DNA of 64,000 bases, from assembly GCA_035582835.1 (NCBI GenBank), contig JAYKAV010000877.1:1615297-1679296 (forward strand). The letters are read 5' to 3'. Made by a program: the position numbers and the translations under genes. Below, in pieces: positions 37,690 to 50,668 of this stretch; positions within the stretch are counted from its first letter, which is position 1; every line of letters begins with the position of its first letter. The stretch is from Phoebastria nigripes (Eukaryota; Chordata; Aves; Procellariiformes; Diomedeidae). Under the pieces are notes generated by a model. That model saw only the letters and a program-made list of their open reading frames with translations, did not search any database and was not told the origin of the DNA.

Positions 37690-38160
37690 GCGGCGCAGCC
37701 ATTTCCTTTTACTACTACTTCTCACTTGTCTCTCAGCGTCTTTCCCTACCTCTTCCTTTTGATCCTGTCCTGTTATCCTGCCAAGTCAGCCTTTGACTTT
37801 TCTACTTTTTTTCAGATCACCCCATCTCAATTCCAATTATTTTCCTCTCCTTTCATCTATGTTGTCACAAGCCCACCAAGAACACGTTTCGCCTTTTGCC
37901 AGCATTCTTTTCTGATCTTTTTCTAAATTAATTACTCAGTTTTCTGTTTCTGCCCTTCTCTTTCATCTGATTCATTCCTCCCCTTTATTTCATTTTCCCC
38001 ACTACTTTTCCCCCACGTCATTCTTCCTGCCTCTCCTTCACTCTCTCCCACTTCATCCTCAGTTCATCATTTCACTCTTGCCCTTGCCCACTCATTCATT
38101 GTTTCATTTATCACATATATTCATTCAGCTATTCATTCACTCCCCCACTCTCCAATTACT
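37690..38160 (+). repeat. Long pyrimidine-rich tract
   Basis: For about 470 bases the plus strand is strongly enriched in C and T, with repeated 'cattcattca', 'ctttcatc' and 'ctctccttcac' type words and few purine runs. The minus strand (PLD5 sense) is therefore purine-rich here. It may be a decayed microsatellite. It includes one splice-acceptor-like string, 'ctactttttttcag', near 37815. Confidence 0.65.
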
Positions 38161-40091
38161 TGAGGAACATATTTTATTCTCTAACTACATAAGCAGCATG
38201 ATATATTCTCCAAGCCTTTACAAATAAATTTGTGGAAAGGAAAAAATATTTTTTCTTAAGAGTTTTAAGGCTAATCACAGTTTTGGGGTGCCAAGTTTGG
38301 TCCTAATTTTATTTTATTTAGCGTGTGCTAGAACTCCTGCATGTATTAACTCATGATACACAACCCAAAGATAGACAGAGGAGATTGCTGATGGTTGTTG
38401 CAGATTGGGACTCTGGGAATTTCTTCTTGCTTTCTTAGTCCAAACAACAACTAAAGCTGAGCTTTTGTTTCTTACCTTGGGTCTAAGGTTCTTAAAAGAA
38501 CAAGGCACTTTTACAGTCTCTTCTTTTATAAAAGCAAGCATGTAGAATAGACACTGCAGCTCTGCTGTAGCAGACTGAAGAGTCTCATGCTTGATTTACT
38601 ATTGTTCTGACCAGCCCGTTGGATGCTTTTTTGAGGGCTTCAGCATTCTGGTTTCGTCACCCAGATATTTCATACATTAAAATGGAAGCATTTTAAAGAG
38701 ACAAATGGACAAGCCCCAATGTCAAAAGCAGAAAAATCCACACAGTGCACTGAGGAAAAATAAAAAGCACGTCAGGAAAAATGCTTTGTCTGTGAGGAAA
38801 TACATAGGGGAAACAAATCAATAACTTGTCAGTTAGCAGCTTTTTAACACAGATTGACTTTCACCCGAACAGCCTATTTGAAATGTAGAAAGCAAAATAA
38901 AAGGAAGCCACGACTCCACATTAGCTGGGTGAAGGACACACACAATATACAGTCAATAAAAGTGACAGCACACTGAAATCACAGAGAATTTTAGTGTCCC
39001 AGAGGGACTAGACCACAAATATCATCTCATTTCTCCAGTGTAAATATCAGCAACTGTCTGTGAAGGACAGGAATATAGCTATATTACTCCCCTGTGACAT
39101 CTTGAACTGGTGGAGAACCAGGTCTGTAGGACTTGCCTTTCTTCCTCAAACCACACAGGACAGACAGAATTAGCTTGAGGACACTAAGACATAGAGATGG
39201 ACCAGTTCAGAGCCATCTGGGATGGCAGCAGGGTACAGGTCAGGAGCTGTGTAACTGGACTGCTTGCAGCTGCACACTGGGATCCCTACGAAAGCGAGGC
39301 CAGAAGGCAGCATGTGCATTTCTAGTCCCAATAATCACATCTTGGACTTGGTGCCAATCCCTTCAAGGCACTCACCCTGAGCTGCAGGAGAAAGCACTGC
39401 CATTANTTCAGAAGCCCATCTGAAGTAGCTAGCTGGACGCACGCCCAGGAAAGGCTGAGGGATGGGAGTGTGGGGCAGCAAGACAAGAGACAGAAAGGGA
39501 AATCAATTAGATTTGCACTATAAAANGCACGTAAACTGGAAATTACAAAGATTTGATGGTGAACATGGCTGAATATTGACATGAAGTATGGTGAATGCAC
39601 AGGCAAGCAGGCAACTCCTGCATGAAAACAATGAAAGATCAAAATGAAAGCAGTACTAGACATTAACAGGGTCATATGAAGCACAGGAGACAGTTCTGCT
39701 TGCGGGGAGGATCAGGTCCTTGGAATAAAGACTGCTGCTGTAGGACCTCTCCCTTGTGTATTACAAAAGACAAAATGAATGGAGCAAATAAAGCTAGGAC
39801 TCAAGAGAAAAAGGATAGTCTCATATTTTAAGTTGCATNAAACTACCCAGAATATTTGGATCCCACAGCTGGTGTTCCACAAAGCTGCTCTGCATGAGAG
39901 AGGGCAGGGCAGGGCTGGCACACGTGTCATTTTCTGAGGAGTTAGTTTGAGCCCTTGGGGTCTAATCTTGTTCACAATGACACCGATACATATTAAGTGC
40001 TACACAGTGATAAACACTCTTTAAAAAAACAACCAAAACAAGTTTGTGTGTGCCACAAGCTGACATAAAAATAAGTGGATGCCTTAGCTCT

Positions 40092-40165
40092 TACCTGTGT
40101 CTTATTTCTTCATCTATAAAATGGGAACTAAGCTATTCCTCNGTTTCCTGTGGGCATCATGAACA
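40092..40165 (+). repeat. Possible MIR-like SINE scrap
   Basis: 'tatttcttcatctataaaatgggaac' resembles the 'tttcctcatctgtaaaatgggga' core of MIR in sense orientation. It is short, so the call is tentative. One n lies at 40142. Confidence 0.35.
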
Positions 40166-43100
40166 TTTATTCTTGAATATTCAGGAAGCACTCTTATTTC
40201 AGTGTTAATACCACAGGAAAAAAAAGGAAAGAAGTTTGTCCCCAGAGGAGGTCTTGACCAGTGTTCAGTAAGTGAAAGAAGAGACAACACAATGAAAATG
40301 ATATTGAAGTAAAATATTCTATACATGCTTACATGAGCATAAGAATCTCTGTGCATTGAATTTGATAGGGTCCAGTGGGAAGAAGATGTTCAACTAAAGC
40401 CAGTATCATAACTGCGAACAGCTTGGTGGTACAAAAAGGCATGATACAGAGAATATGTTTTTACATACCATAAATGATTGCTTCATGGACCAATTAGAGA
40501 ATGCACAAGCTGAGAAGATACTCTTGATTTATTTTGAGCAATGCATAGTACTGATTCAAGCTGCTACTATCAAAAAGCCCCCGTAAGGATGACCACACTA
40601 CTGGAGTGCTATACTACTACCAGTACTCCAGCTCACTATCTTTGTAACAACATCATCTGCATCCCACAAGCCCATTCTGGTAACGTTTAATTTCAGAAGA
40701 CCTTCATAACATAAGGATGTATGCTAAGAGGAAATCAAAGGCCAAAGAGAAAAATATTTACTGGTTTCCTGGCAATACTTGAAAACATTTTAACAGAGGC
40801 TTAGCATAAATGTATATGATTACCCAAACCAAATACTCCTCTCCCAAGAGNTGATGCAAGGACAGTTAGAGAAGGTAAAGAAGAACGTTAGAGATAAAAT
40901 GGTATCCTTCAATAAGTAGATTTGAGTCCAAGTGAGAACGGAAAGAGAGGGAAGGAAAGAGAGAAAAGTAAAATTAAACTCAGGCAAGCTAAATGTAAAA
41001 CTATATAAAGTGAATAAAAAAGATTTTTGAGGAAATANGAATACTGAAGCTGCAGAACACATTGCTACTGTGCGTAGTGTTTTGTGGATGACAAAAATAC
41101 AAATAGATTCAAAAGTGATGGCACAAATTAAAGGAAAAAATCATCCGAACACCACAACNGATTGCTGAACTCCATGACAAGGCAGTTCCTAACCTACAAA
41201 TTGCTAAAAGGATATACAGAGTAAGGGGAATATCAACCTGCACTTGTTTCAGTTGTTATACTCCTTCCGTAAGCATGCGGTTCTGCTGACCCCAGCAGTG
41301 CAGAAGACCGACCTTCAGTTTGTTTCCATTGTCTTGTGGCTGAAAACANTTGCTCTGTGACCCTTTGCTTAGGAACTGTTATTTTTGAAAGCTTGACATT
41401 GCAACCATCATAATGTTCTTTTGACATGATTTTGAAGCTTNCTATAGATATTATGTAGTCCTATAACTCTGCTGGTATTTTCCCCATCGATTCATGCAAA
41501 CAGGACTACTGAGATTAAAAGCATCAAGAGCAGGGACCTGTTTTGTTGTGACTCACCGAAGTGACTGTCAGTTTCTGCACTACATAATTACTAATATTTG
41601 CACACTATATATAGTTAATATTCTGTCCAAAGGAAGGAAAAGATGCTGAATGCACTGTTCTCAAGCATAAGCATTAGAGACAATCACTCTATAAGGGTGT
41701 GCAATAAGCGATGGAAATGACAGAGGGTAACACAGAAATACCATTCTGGGGACTTTTCTTCCAGTTGAATTACTTTACAACAACCTTAATGTAATTTACT
41801 TTTCAACCATTAGGCTGTGTAAAAATTCATAAAACACCAAAGTGCTGTAGAAGCCTAAGGTTAATTTGAAAGTTGATATAGGAGATGACCAGAAAGATCA
41901 GTATTAGCATGATAGTGACAACTCCTTGTTACAAAGCTAAAGCTAGGTAACTAATGCTGTATAAACCAGCAAGATTTGGTGACATGGGTTTACTTTATGG
42001 TACAGTTGTGCTGTGTGCAACAACCCAAGGGTAGGCACAGTTGAGTAGCCTTTCCAAAGTGTTCATCAAATGAAAACCAAATNGTGTCAGTCAAACAGTG
42101 TCAGCTTGGTTTGGACATTTATTAATGCTCTTAGATGCTTTTGACAACTTCTTATACAACTTTGAGCACACAATACTTTAATTGCAGGTTTGAAGCAGAA
42201 GTGTTATGTTGACTGAGCTAAGCAGCGAAGAAACTAGAAGAGTGTAAAAACATGTACACAACTTTAGAGATCCAAGTGTCTGTGTCATGTCACTTCAGAC
42301 GATAGTCTTCTCAGAGCTGCCCAGGTTTGCAGTTGCATTTCAGTCTAGATGACATAAAAAACTTGGAACAAGGTGAGAGACCAAAGACTCACCATGACTG
42401 GGAAGGCTGAAGCCTGCTCGCAAACAGCAGCAATCAAATGTATACTAAATCATACCAGCAAGACTGCTGTGATTGACAAAAGGCACAGTTCTAGGAAGAC
42501 AATCAGGCTTCAAGTGGATATGAAACATGTGGGAACCACATGAATGGATAAGAAAAAATTCACTGACAATAAATTAACCTACTCTCTTTGGACCCCTGTG
42601 TAGGACCATTAGCCTTCATCTCTTTTCACGATGAGATAGTGTTAGTGCTTTCACATACAAGGGAAAGCATGGGGTGCCAAAATTTCTGCAAAGGGAGCAC
42701 AGCTACCTAACAAATGTTTGCTGAGCTCAGATGGCCCTGGCAGCTCTTACCAGCTCTTCCAGTAACTGTAGGTAGGAACTTGCATGCTATCCATATGTTT
42801 TAAAAATGTCAAAACTAATTTCTGCTAATGCCATCCGTTATTGGTTCCTCTGTACTAAAACGTGTCAGTGACTCAAACCAACTACTGCCATACAGGAAGA
42901 AACCCTTCCAGCACGTAAACTATCAAGCAAGATTTGGAGATGATCCCTGTGGTATGAACCTGCTGTGTTGGACCTGGCTAGTTACTACCATTGCTTTTGA
43001 GCAATTTGGCTGTTCACAAGATGGCTGGATTACCAACACTCATAGTTGTGCTGAAGCTTATGAAATACAAAAGTGCCCATTTCTGCCAAATCCATGAATA

Positions 43101-43909
43101 TACATGCATTAGTAACAGACTCAAGTGCAAGGACATTTGCAAACTGAAATTATGTACTAAAATACTGATCAATCTACCATGAAAGACTTTTTCAATTACA
43201 AATTTCAAAGCAGAAGAATTATGATATTGTTTCTACTAAACACCTAGCATCTTAAAAGTGCCTTACAGTACATCCAGCCTTAATTCATCAAAAAAAAAGT
43301 AATATTATTTACCTATGGGTCTTTGAAACAATGGCTACAGNTATCGGAAAACATGTGACTGATATTTTATAATGCAAAAGTACTCACTACCAATGGGAGG
43401 GTACTGCCTCTGGGAACACAGCCATTCCTCTCAGCGAAGGTATTCATTTCTAAGTAAAGTCTACAGACACAGGCGCTGTAGAGCTTAGAATTAGAATTTA
43501 TTGCTTGCATATCTGGCTCTGGTGGGCACAGAGTTTTTGGTTTAAGTGAACCTTTTTCCCTCTCCCTTTGCAAAACAAGCCAGTACAACCCAAGGCCCTG
43601 GTTGCCTTCAGAATCTAAATTATAGTGAGGTTTTTTTGTTATTGTTTTGTTTTTTCCTCTATTGGTTGTGGATGTGACAGCCTCATACTGCCTATTCTCT
43701 CATGCTAGATAACTCTGTAAGGCAGGCCATGCCTAAATCTTCTTAAAGTTGTTGGGCTTCCGACTCATAAGAGAAAATAAGCTGTTTAACATTGTGATCT
43801 ATTATGGTGCCTAATTTGGGGATATTTGTGTGTCCAGTGGAAGTTTTATTCCCAGATTAGGCATCTAGTTTCCTGTAGAACCTATAATAAAAACTGGACT
43901 ATCAGCAGC

Positions 43910-43926
43910 TTTTTTTTTTTTTTTTT
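43910..43926. repeat. T homopolymer (17)
   Basis: The longest homopolymer noticed in the window. On the PLD5 sense strand it is poly(A). Confidence 0.85.
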
Positions 43927-45867
43927 GAGTTAAAAGACATCTTAACTAGGTAGCAGGCAATGCCAATGGAAGGTATGTTGTTTACCCCAGCCCCTCATTT
44001 GGAATTGCACAGAAGGATCAATTCTCCAATGAAGTTTCAATATCCTGTCCTACAATCAGAAACTTAAAATAATTCTTTCACAAATAAGGGCAAGACATTT
44101 CTTTCAAAACATATCTGGTGGCAGTAGAAGGAGCAGAAGCAGAGCAGGGACTGGAAGACAGGTTTCTTCCATCCCAAATGAATGTGTGACTACTACAGAG
44201 TCATCTTTAAATGCAGACAGAGATTAGAAGATTTTCTGCAAACTGTTAGAGCTCAGATGGGAGGGACCAAGGGAGCACCACTGCAGAATACCCTCTGCAC
44301 TTCCCAATCCTTTGTGACTGCAAACTCTGTTTTACAAAGTTTAAGATTTTCAGTACTAGCTTAAACAATTTGCTTTCAGTTCTGGTATGGTAGACAGCTC
44401 TTCTTCAAGTTGACAATTTAGAAACCTTCAGGCAGAACAGCATTTTTAACGTAATCTTCTGCAACTCAGGCAGATGTTTTGTGTCAAAGACATTCTGTGT
44501 ATCTATATGCGTGTCTAAGATGTAACAAAAATGCTACCCACCTGCTCTTTTCAGCCACGTTTCATAAGGTTGGAAATGGCTTACCTTACATTGCAGGAGC
44601 TAGCTCCCCAACTGAAACAAGTGAGAAACATTGCATATGAGTTCTCATGGGATTTAGACATAAAACCAATGCTGAACATTTCCTTGCTATCAAGACATTA
44701 GTGGATGTGTGCACACTTAGCACCATAAACTGAGGTAAAAGAGTTTAGGTGCTTAAACAGAAAGATGTTTACCCCAAAACCAACCAAGAGGAGTGTCTGC
44801 AAGTTAGTGTTCCCTAGATGTTAGGTAGATACTCGAATGCTTGAATCTCTGATGCAAAACTGGTACCTGCTTCTTTCTTTTAAGATGCGATGCAACTAGC
44901 TTTGGAAATTCTGCTCGGTATTTCTCATTACGCAGAACTCTGTCAAAGTTATTATGCAGGTTCTAAGAGGTAAAGAACATAACGAGATCTTTCATCTTGG
45001 AATTGGCTTTAAGATTGCTTGTCACAGGCTGAAAGTTGTGGAGAAAATATCAGGAAACACTCTCCAGCAGCAACTAATAAAATCTAAATCAAAGCATGCA
45101 TCTGCTCTGTTGTGGGTACCCAAGGAATGTAAAATAATAATAAAAAAGGAACAAGGCTTGATTAATAATATATCAAAATATAAAAATGAATTTAAAATTG
45201 GATGTCAAAGGCCTTGCCAGTGCAATTTTCATTAGCTGCTTTTTGAACACTCTCATATTTTAGGGTATGGCTTAGGCAGAGTTTTAGAAAAATGTGAACA
45301 TTTAAAATCTGAGAGGAATGGAAGAAGGGATTTCTTCCCCTCTGTTCTCATCCACCTTTGTTTAACTCTATGAAACTCAGATCCAAATTACTCGCTTCCT
45401 TCAGGAGGACTCACCCCTAGTCTACTGGTCCTCTCAAAGGATCCTGCTTACTTGTTCCTGAAAAATCATAAGGAAAAATTAGTCTGTTTTTGGTACTGCT
45501 GAATTTTAAAAGAGCAGGAGCTTATCCCATCTTCAGCACCCTTCCCTCTCACACAGTCTTGGAGAATCCAGCCTAGGAAAGCAATGGAGCTACAACTCCA
45601 TTCAATACCTTACATAAAACCATCAGCTGAACTTCAGCTCTCAAAAGCACTCTTCACACTCCTATGGAGCATGCATCAGATAATATTATTTTTATGGTAC
45701 ATTGTGCAAAAACTGGCCATCTGGATAGGCAGAAATCTCTTCAAGACNCAGCTTCAGGATTTCAGCTTTCCACTGTATGAATGGAGTGTATTTTCTTTTT
45801 AGTCTTTGCAGTGTTTTTACATCGACTCTCAACATTATCTTCACATGAAGAGGAATTAAAGGCTTAC

Positions 45868-46100
45868 TTAGAATCATAGAATCATAGAAAAGCCCAGGTT
45901 AGAAGGGTCCTCAGAAGATCATCTGGCCCAATCTTTCATGGGAAAGAGAGCCTATATGAGATTATCTAGCACCCTGTCCAGCGACGAGGACTCTACCACG
46001 TCCCTGGGGCAGTTGTTCCAGTGAATGATTGTTCTTACTGTAAAAAAATTATTTCTTTCTTATGTTGAGATGAATGTACTTAAACACATAAGTTTATGTT
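45868..46100 (-). mobile_element. CR1 LINE fragment (older copy)
   Basis: It opens with 'tagaatcatagaatcatag', continues 'aagatcatctggcccaatc', 'gaggactctaccacgtccc' and 'cagttgttccagtgaatgat', and fades in 'ttatgttgagatgaatg'. Its orientation is minus. It differs in type and is more diverged than the copy at 2502, so it is probably an older CR1 subfamily. Confidence 0.88.
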
Positions 46101-49100
46101 CTACTTCCAAATCATTATGGAACTACTAAAACCAGCTTTGAAACCAATCTAGACCTTTCCCATGCACCAGAGCCGAATAGTCATGAGGCCACTCCTCACA
46201 GAGGCTTGTCTACTTTCTTAACATTGCCAGTGATAGCTCTTTCATAATCTGCTCACAGTCCACTGTCCCCATATTTGGAACATTTTCTCTAATACTCAAA
46301 CCAAATATTCTGGGCTGAATGTAAGTCAATGTCATCATGATTTACCCTACCAACAGCTTTCACAAAAACCCAAGTCCCCCAGAACCCAAACATCTTCTAG
46401 GACCAGAGAAACTTAACAGGAAATGCCCTCTCTTTCTGCTATAGCTTCACCTTTTCCAGAGAAAAGTTTTAGTTTCTCCCAAACGGTGAACTACACATTC
46501 CTAGGATTTGCAGTACACAAAGGATCTAGGTTAAAAAAAGCGCTTAACTCACAGCTTGTTTCATAAGGAGAAACTGGACTGATGTTCCCAAGTGATCTCT
46601 ATCTTTTCTATGACATAACACAAGTTTTTCAGTCCTTCTGTAACATGTTAAAAATATGACATCTTCTTTCCATTCCCCCACAACTAGACAGGGAAAGGGA
46701 ACATGATTGTGGCCAAAGGTAAGAAGAACTCATGTACCACAAGCATCACAGCTCTAAAACTATGCAGCACCTTAAATGTGCCAACAGAAGCAGACAGAAT
46801 ATGGGACTGAACACATTTCATCTGACATATAGATCATACTCACTATTGCTGTCCATCATGCAACAATTTCATTAAAACAAAAGTACAGGAAAAAACAAAA
46901 CCACTAAAAGTCAGGCATTACGTGAACTCTGAGCTTTCTGGTGCCATGGCAGATTAAGCCTATCTAAACCAGGTTCCAGTGGTCCTACCTCCCTTGCCAA
47001 GCCCAGCTACGTGTTTCCTATCTCTGTGTTGTACCCAGCATTTATGCCTGTGAGATCATACTCTGAGTAATGCAGAAATCTAATGCAAATGACAATTAAG
47101 CCAGTCAAAAAAAAGCAGTCTGCAGCCAAATAAGCCCCCTGAACTGTCTTACCACATGATCACTGGTGCAAGGAAGAAGGCAGGGACAACATATGGTGGG
47201 GAGGGCAAAGAGGAGGCTGGGATCATGCAGCTGCCCAGATATAAACTGATTTAATTTGTCATAGAATGGTATCTGTTAGTGTTTGCAATCTAAAGCGCAC
47301 AAATAAAAGCACAAAAAGCTTCTAGAGCTCCACTTTCTACTCATTTCTTTGTCTCCCTGCAGTAATGTAACTTTTTAGTTTCTCTGTTTCTGTTGTATCT
47401 GGTTAAGAGAGAGTGTAATCCTGGACAAATGTGCACAAACTGCTCAGTGAGTAACAGCGGCACATGTGCTCTAGTGATTAGATCCTGCCCTAGCACAAAG
47501 ACTTTCTATTATTCTCCAGTTTCATTGCTAACAGTCAATAGCTGTTAATTGAGTTAGCTGATTTTTTTTTGTTTTTTAAATCACATTGTGACATGGACAG
47601 ACTCCTCTTTTCGTATCTGCCTCAGCCAGCACTGACAAAACAAAAAACATTCCTTGCAAGTATATGAAAAATGATTCACNAAAAGGGAGTATTGGGGAAA
47701 AAAAGCAAATAAAAAAGGAATGAAGCAATGCAAATTGAAGAAAGGAAATCCATTGGCATGTCTTAAAAAGCATTAACACTGTCAGCTAAAATAAGATCAT
47801 AATTAGTAAGGGATTTAGATTCTGTACACATAAGAAATGATACAACAACATGCTAATTGGAGACAATACTATGCAAATGTTACTGAGAAACAAAGACTGG
47901 TACATAATTACGTGCAAGGAGTGGGAGGGTTACAAGAAATATTTCAATCTAGTAGACTGAACCACAGCTGAGAAAAGGCTAAAACAATAACCTTGAAAAC
48001 AAGCATTAATAAGCTACTGTCACAGCACAAGGAGGATAAAGAAGAACATGTTTGTTTACACAGCGAGCCAAATTTTGCCTACTGGCAGACCTACCTTTCA
48101 CAAGAGAGTCTTGTACATATGTGCATAGTATTTGTATACATATGTGAAAGTGAAATATAGCTTTAACATTAACTGTAGAGAAGCAAGACTACACACCCTA
48201 GGACTGCATATTACAAAAGGTCCTATAAAAATACATCATAGTTTATAGCCTATTTAGTAATAATTTTGACAACNTGAGCTGGGAGAACTTATATGTTATT
48301 GATTTTTTAAATTACAAATATACGNTTTTTTAATTATGACTACAGAAAACAAATGCTCAGATCTGGCTTCTGATGCCTGTGCTGCCATTAATAATTGCTA
48401 GCTGTCCCTGAGAGACAGAAACAGCAAGCGACCTCATCTAACAGTGATGTTGTAAAAAGAAATTCATTAATACTGTATTTGCGGAGCACTCAGATACCAC
48501 AGTGAGAAGCAGCACAGAAAAGCCTATGAGGAAATTAATCATTCTGCATTCAGTGCAGGATCTGGCAGATGTGCAATAAAGAAAGCCTGGAGACATACAT
48601 TAAATATGAAGATAAAAAAAGATTCTAGCCATTACCAGCAGAAATAATATCTCCTGAATGAGCATCATCTGCCTTAGGCATTAAATGTTTGACATATTCT
48701 CATTCAATACAAGGGAAAAACTTCTGATTAATGTGGTAAGATTATAGCAAGTACCAGCCAGGTATTCTATGCAAAATATAGAATCTGATAATGTAATTAA
48801 AGTCTATCATAAATATATGTTCCAGGACTAGTATTTCCTCATTTCCGCATGTTTAATTTTGCAACTAAATAACACTCCCACAGTGCAGCAATTATTAGCA
48901 AATGTACATTATCTCAGCGCTCAGAGGCTCCTGTCACCACAGCTCCAGGTGCGTTATGTGTTAGCACAGTAAATCAATCCATGTTTCACACTGCAGCTGC
49001 TAGACTGCTTCTGTAATCAAGCTACCCTGTTTTACAGCTAGATCAAGAGAGTCAGGATAGCAAAGACATGGCAAAAAAAGGCTTAACAGTGATGATAAAC

Positions 49101-49518
49101 CTGCAGGTTCACAGCTAGCTCAGATATGTGTACTAACATTGCATCTGTAAATGACTAATTTTATTTTACTCTACATCAGTTCAGTTCTGCTCTCCCGTCC
49201 ACATAAGTTATGCTTTATCTTACCCCATCAGCTCAAATCTGAAGTCAGATTTCAACTTTCTCCTCTGTTTATCAGTAGGGACGGCTGCTGGAGAGGAAGG
49301 ATGTGTAGGGAGGACTCTAGGATGCACCCCTGGGTTGGAAAAGGTCTATCAAAGCTGCTTTCTACAGTACTTCAGAAATGGGGAGAAGAGGCAAGGGGGC
49401 TCCATGCATGCCTGTCTAGAAAAATGAAAGATGTGCTAGAATAATCTGGCTGGCAGAAGTAGTCTCAACATCTGTGCTGAGATGCAGCAGTGCTGTAACA
49501 TATCATGGTTCCTAGTAC

Positions 49519-49531
49519 AAAAAAAAAAAAA
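49519..49531. repeat. A homopolymer (13)
   Basis: Thirteen A bases with no retroposed body recognised beside them. Confidence 0.75.
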
Positions 49532-50655
49532 CCACTGCATGAGACAATATGGATGACGAAGTATTAGTTCTTCAAGCAACCACATATAAACCCATGCCAC
49601 TGTGTTGAGACTAAGACTTTTACCTGGGCTACTTAAGTCAGAAAGGGCACACTACCTGAAGATGCAGTGTGAGGTAGATAACCATGGGCTGAGGAACTGC
49701 AGCATCCTTAAAGGCTCCCGGGCAGTATATCAACAGGTACATCCTGGAGCTGACACCCAAATTATCCCTCATCCTGACCCCAGGAACCAGCCCGCACAGC
49801 CTGTGGGCACAGCTCAGCGGTTCTGATCACCCAGTCTGCTGAAAAGAAAGGCAAGGCTCTTCTACCTTCTCTGTGCGATAGCAACTGTCTCTCACATTTA
49901 GTAGGAAAGCCTACTACCTGGAGACAGTCTGACTCTCACATACAATCTGCCTTGGAAAGAAGAGGCTAGCCTATGCTTACCTAGCAAGGTGAAGGCAGGT
50001 TCAGGAATGCATGAAACTCCCAGAGCCCCACAGGCTATGTATGTGCCTTCTCTCCATACTACTGCCCATGGCTTGGGCTCCAAGTGTATTTGCTCTTTAG
50101 GAACAATCAGCTCAGTTTATTAGCTGGGGAACCACAGAGTAGTGCTTGGACCCTCCTCTGCCTAATTAAGACACCGCAAGTGGCAGTTTGGGTCTGTTCA
50201 GCCAAATGTATTCTGGCTCTCCTTCTTGAGAAGCTTCAAAACTTGGCTGAGCTATTGATATATTTACTGCTTGCTTTCCCACAAGAGGAACATTTCTATT
50301 AAAAAAGGTACTTCCTAAGACAAATCTGACCAGTTGCAGGGAAAAAAAAATTAGTTATCTTCATGAATATATGTGTCCAAATGATGATGCACAGTTCCCT
50401 TTCAAGGATCAACTCTGACTGATTTTTGAGGATGCAGGTGGCCAGTGCCTCACAAGCAAAGAGACTAATAATTTTAGTAGACAGATCTTCCAGGATAGCA
50501 TAGCAAAGCTTAATGATATGTTTGTCCTCAGCTAAGACAATGGTAGTAGGTAACAGTAATTTTTTTCTCCAGCAGACATGAAAAAGGGTAATATAGATAC
50601 GTTTTCCATTTACTGTGTTAATAATAATATTGAACTAATGGAAATTGGGGTAGTC

Positions 50656-50668
50656 TTTTTTTTTTTTT
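50656..50668. repeat. T homopolymer (13)
   Basis: Thirteen T bases, followed by 'aagctagcc'. Confidence 0.75.
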
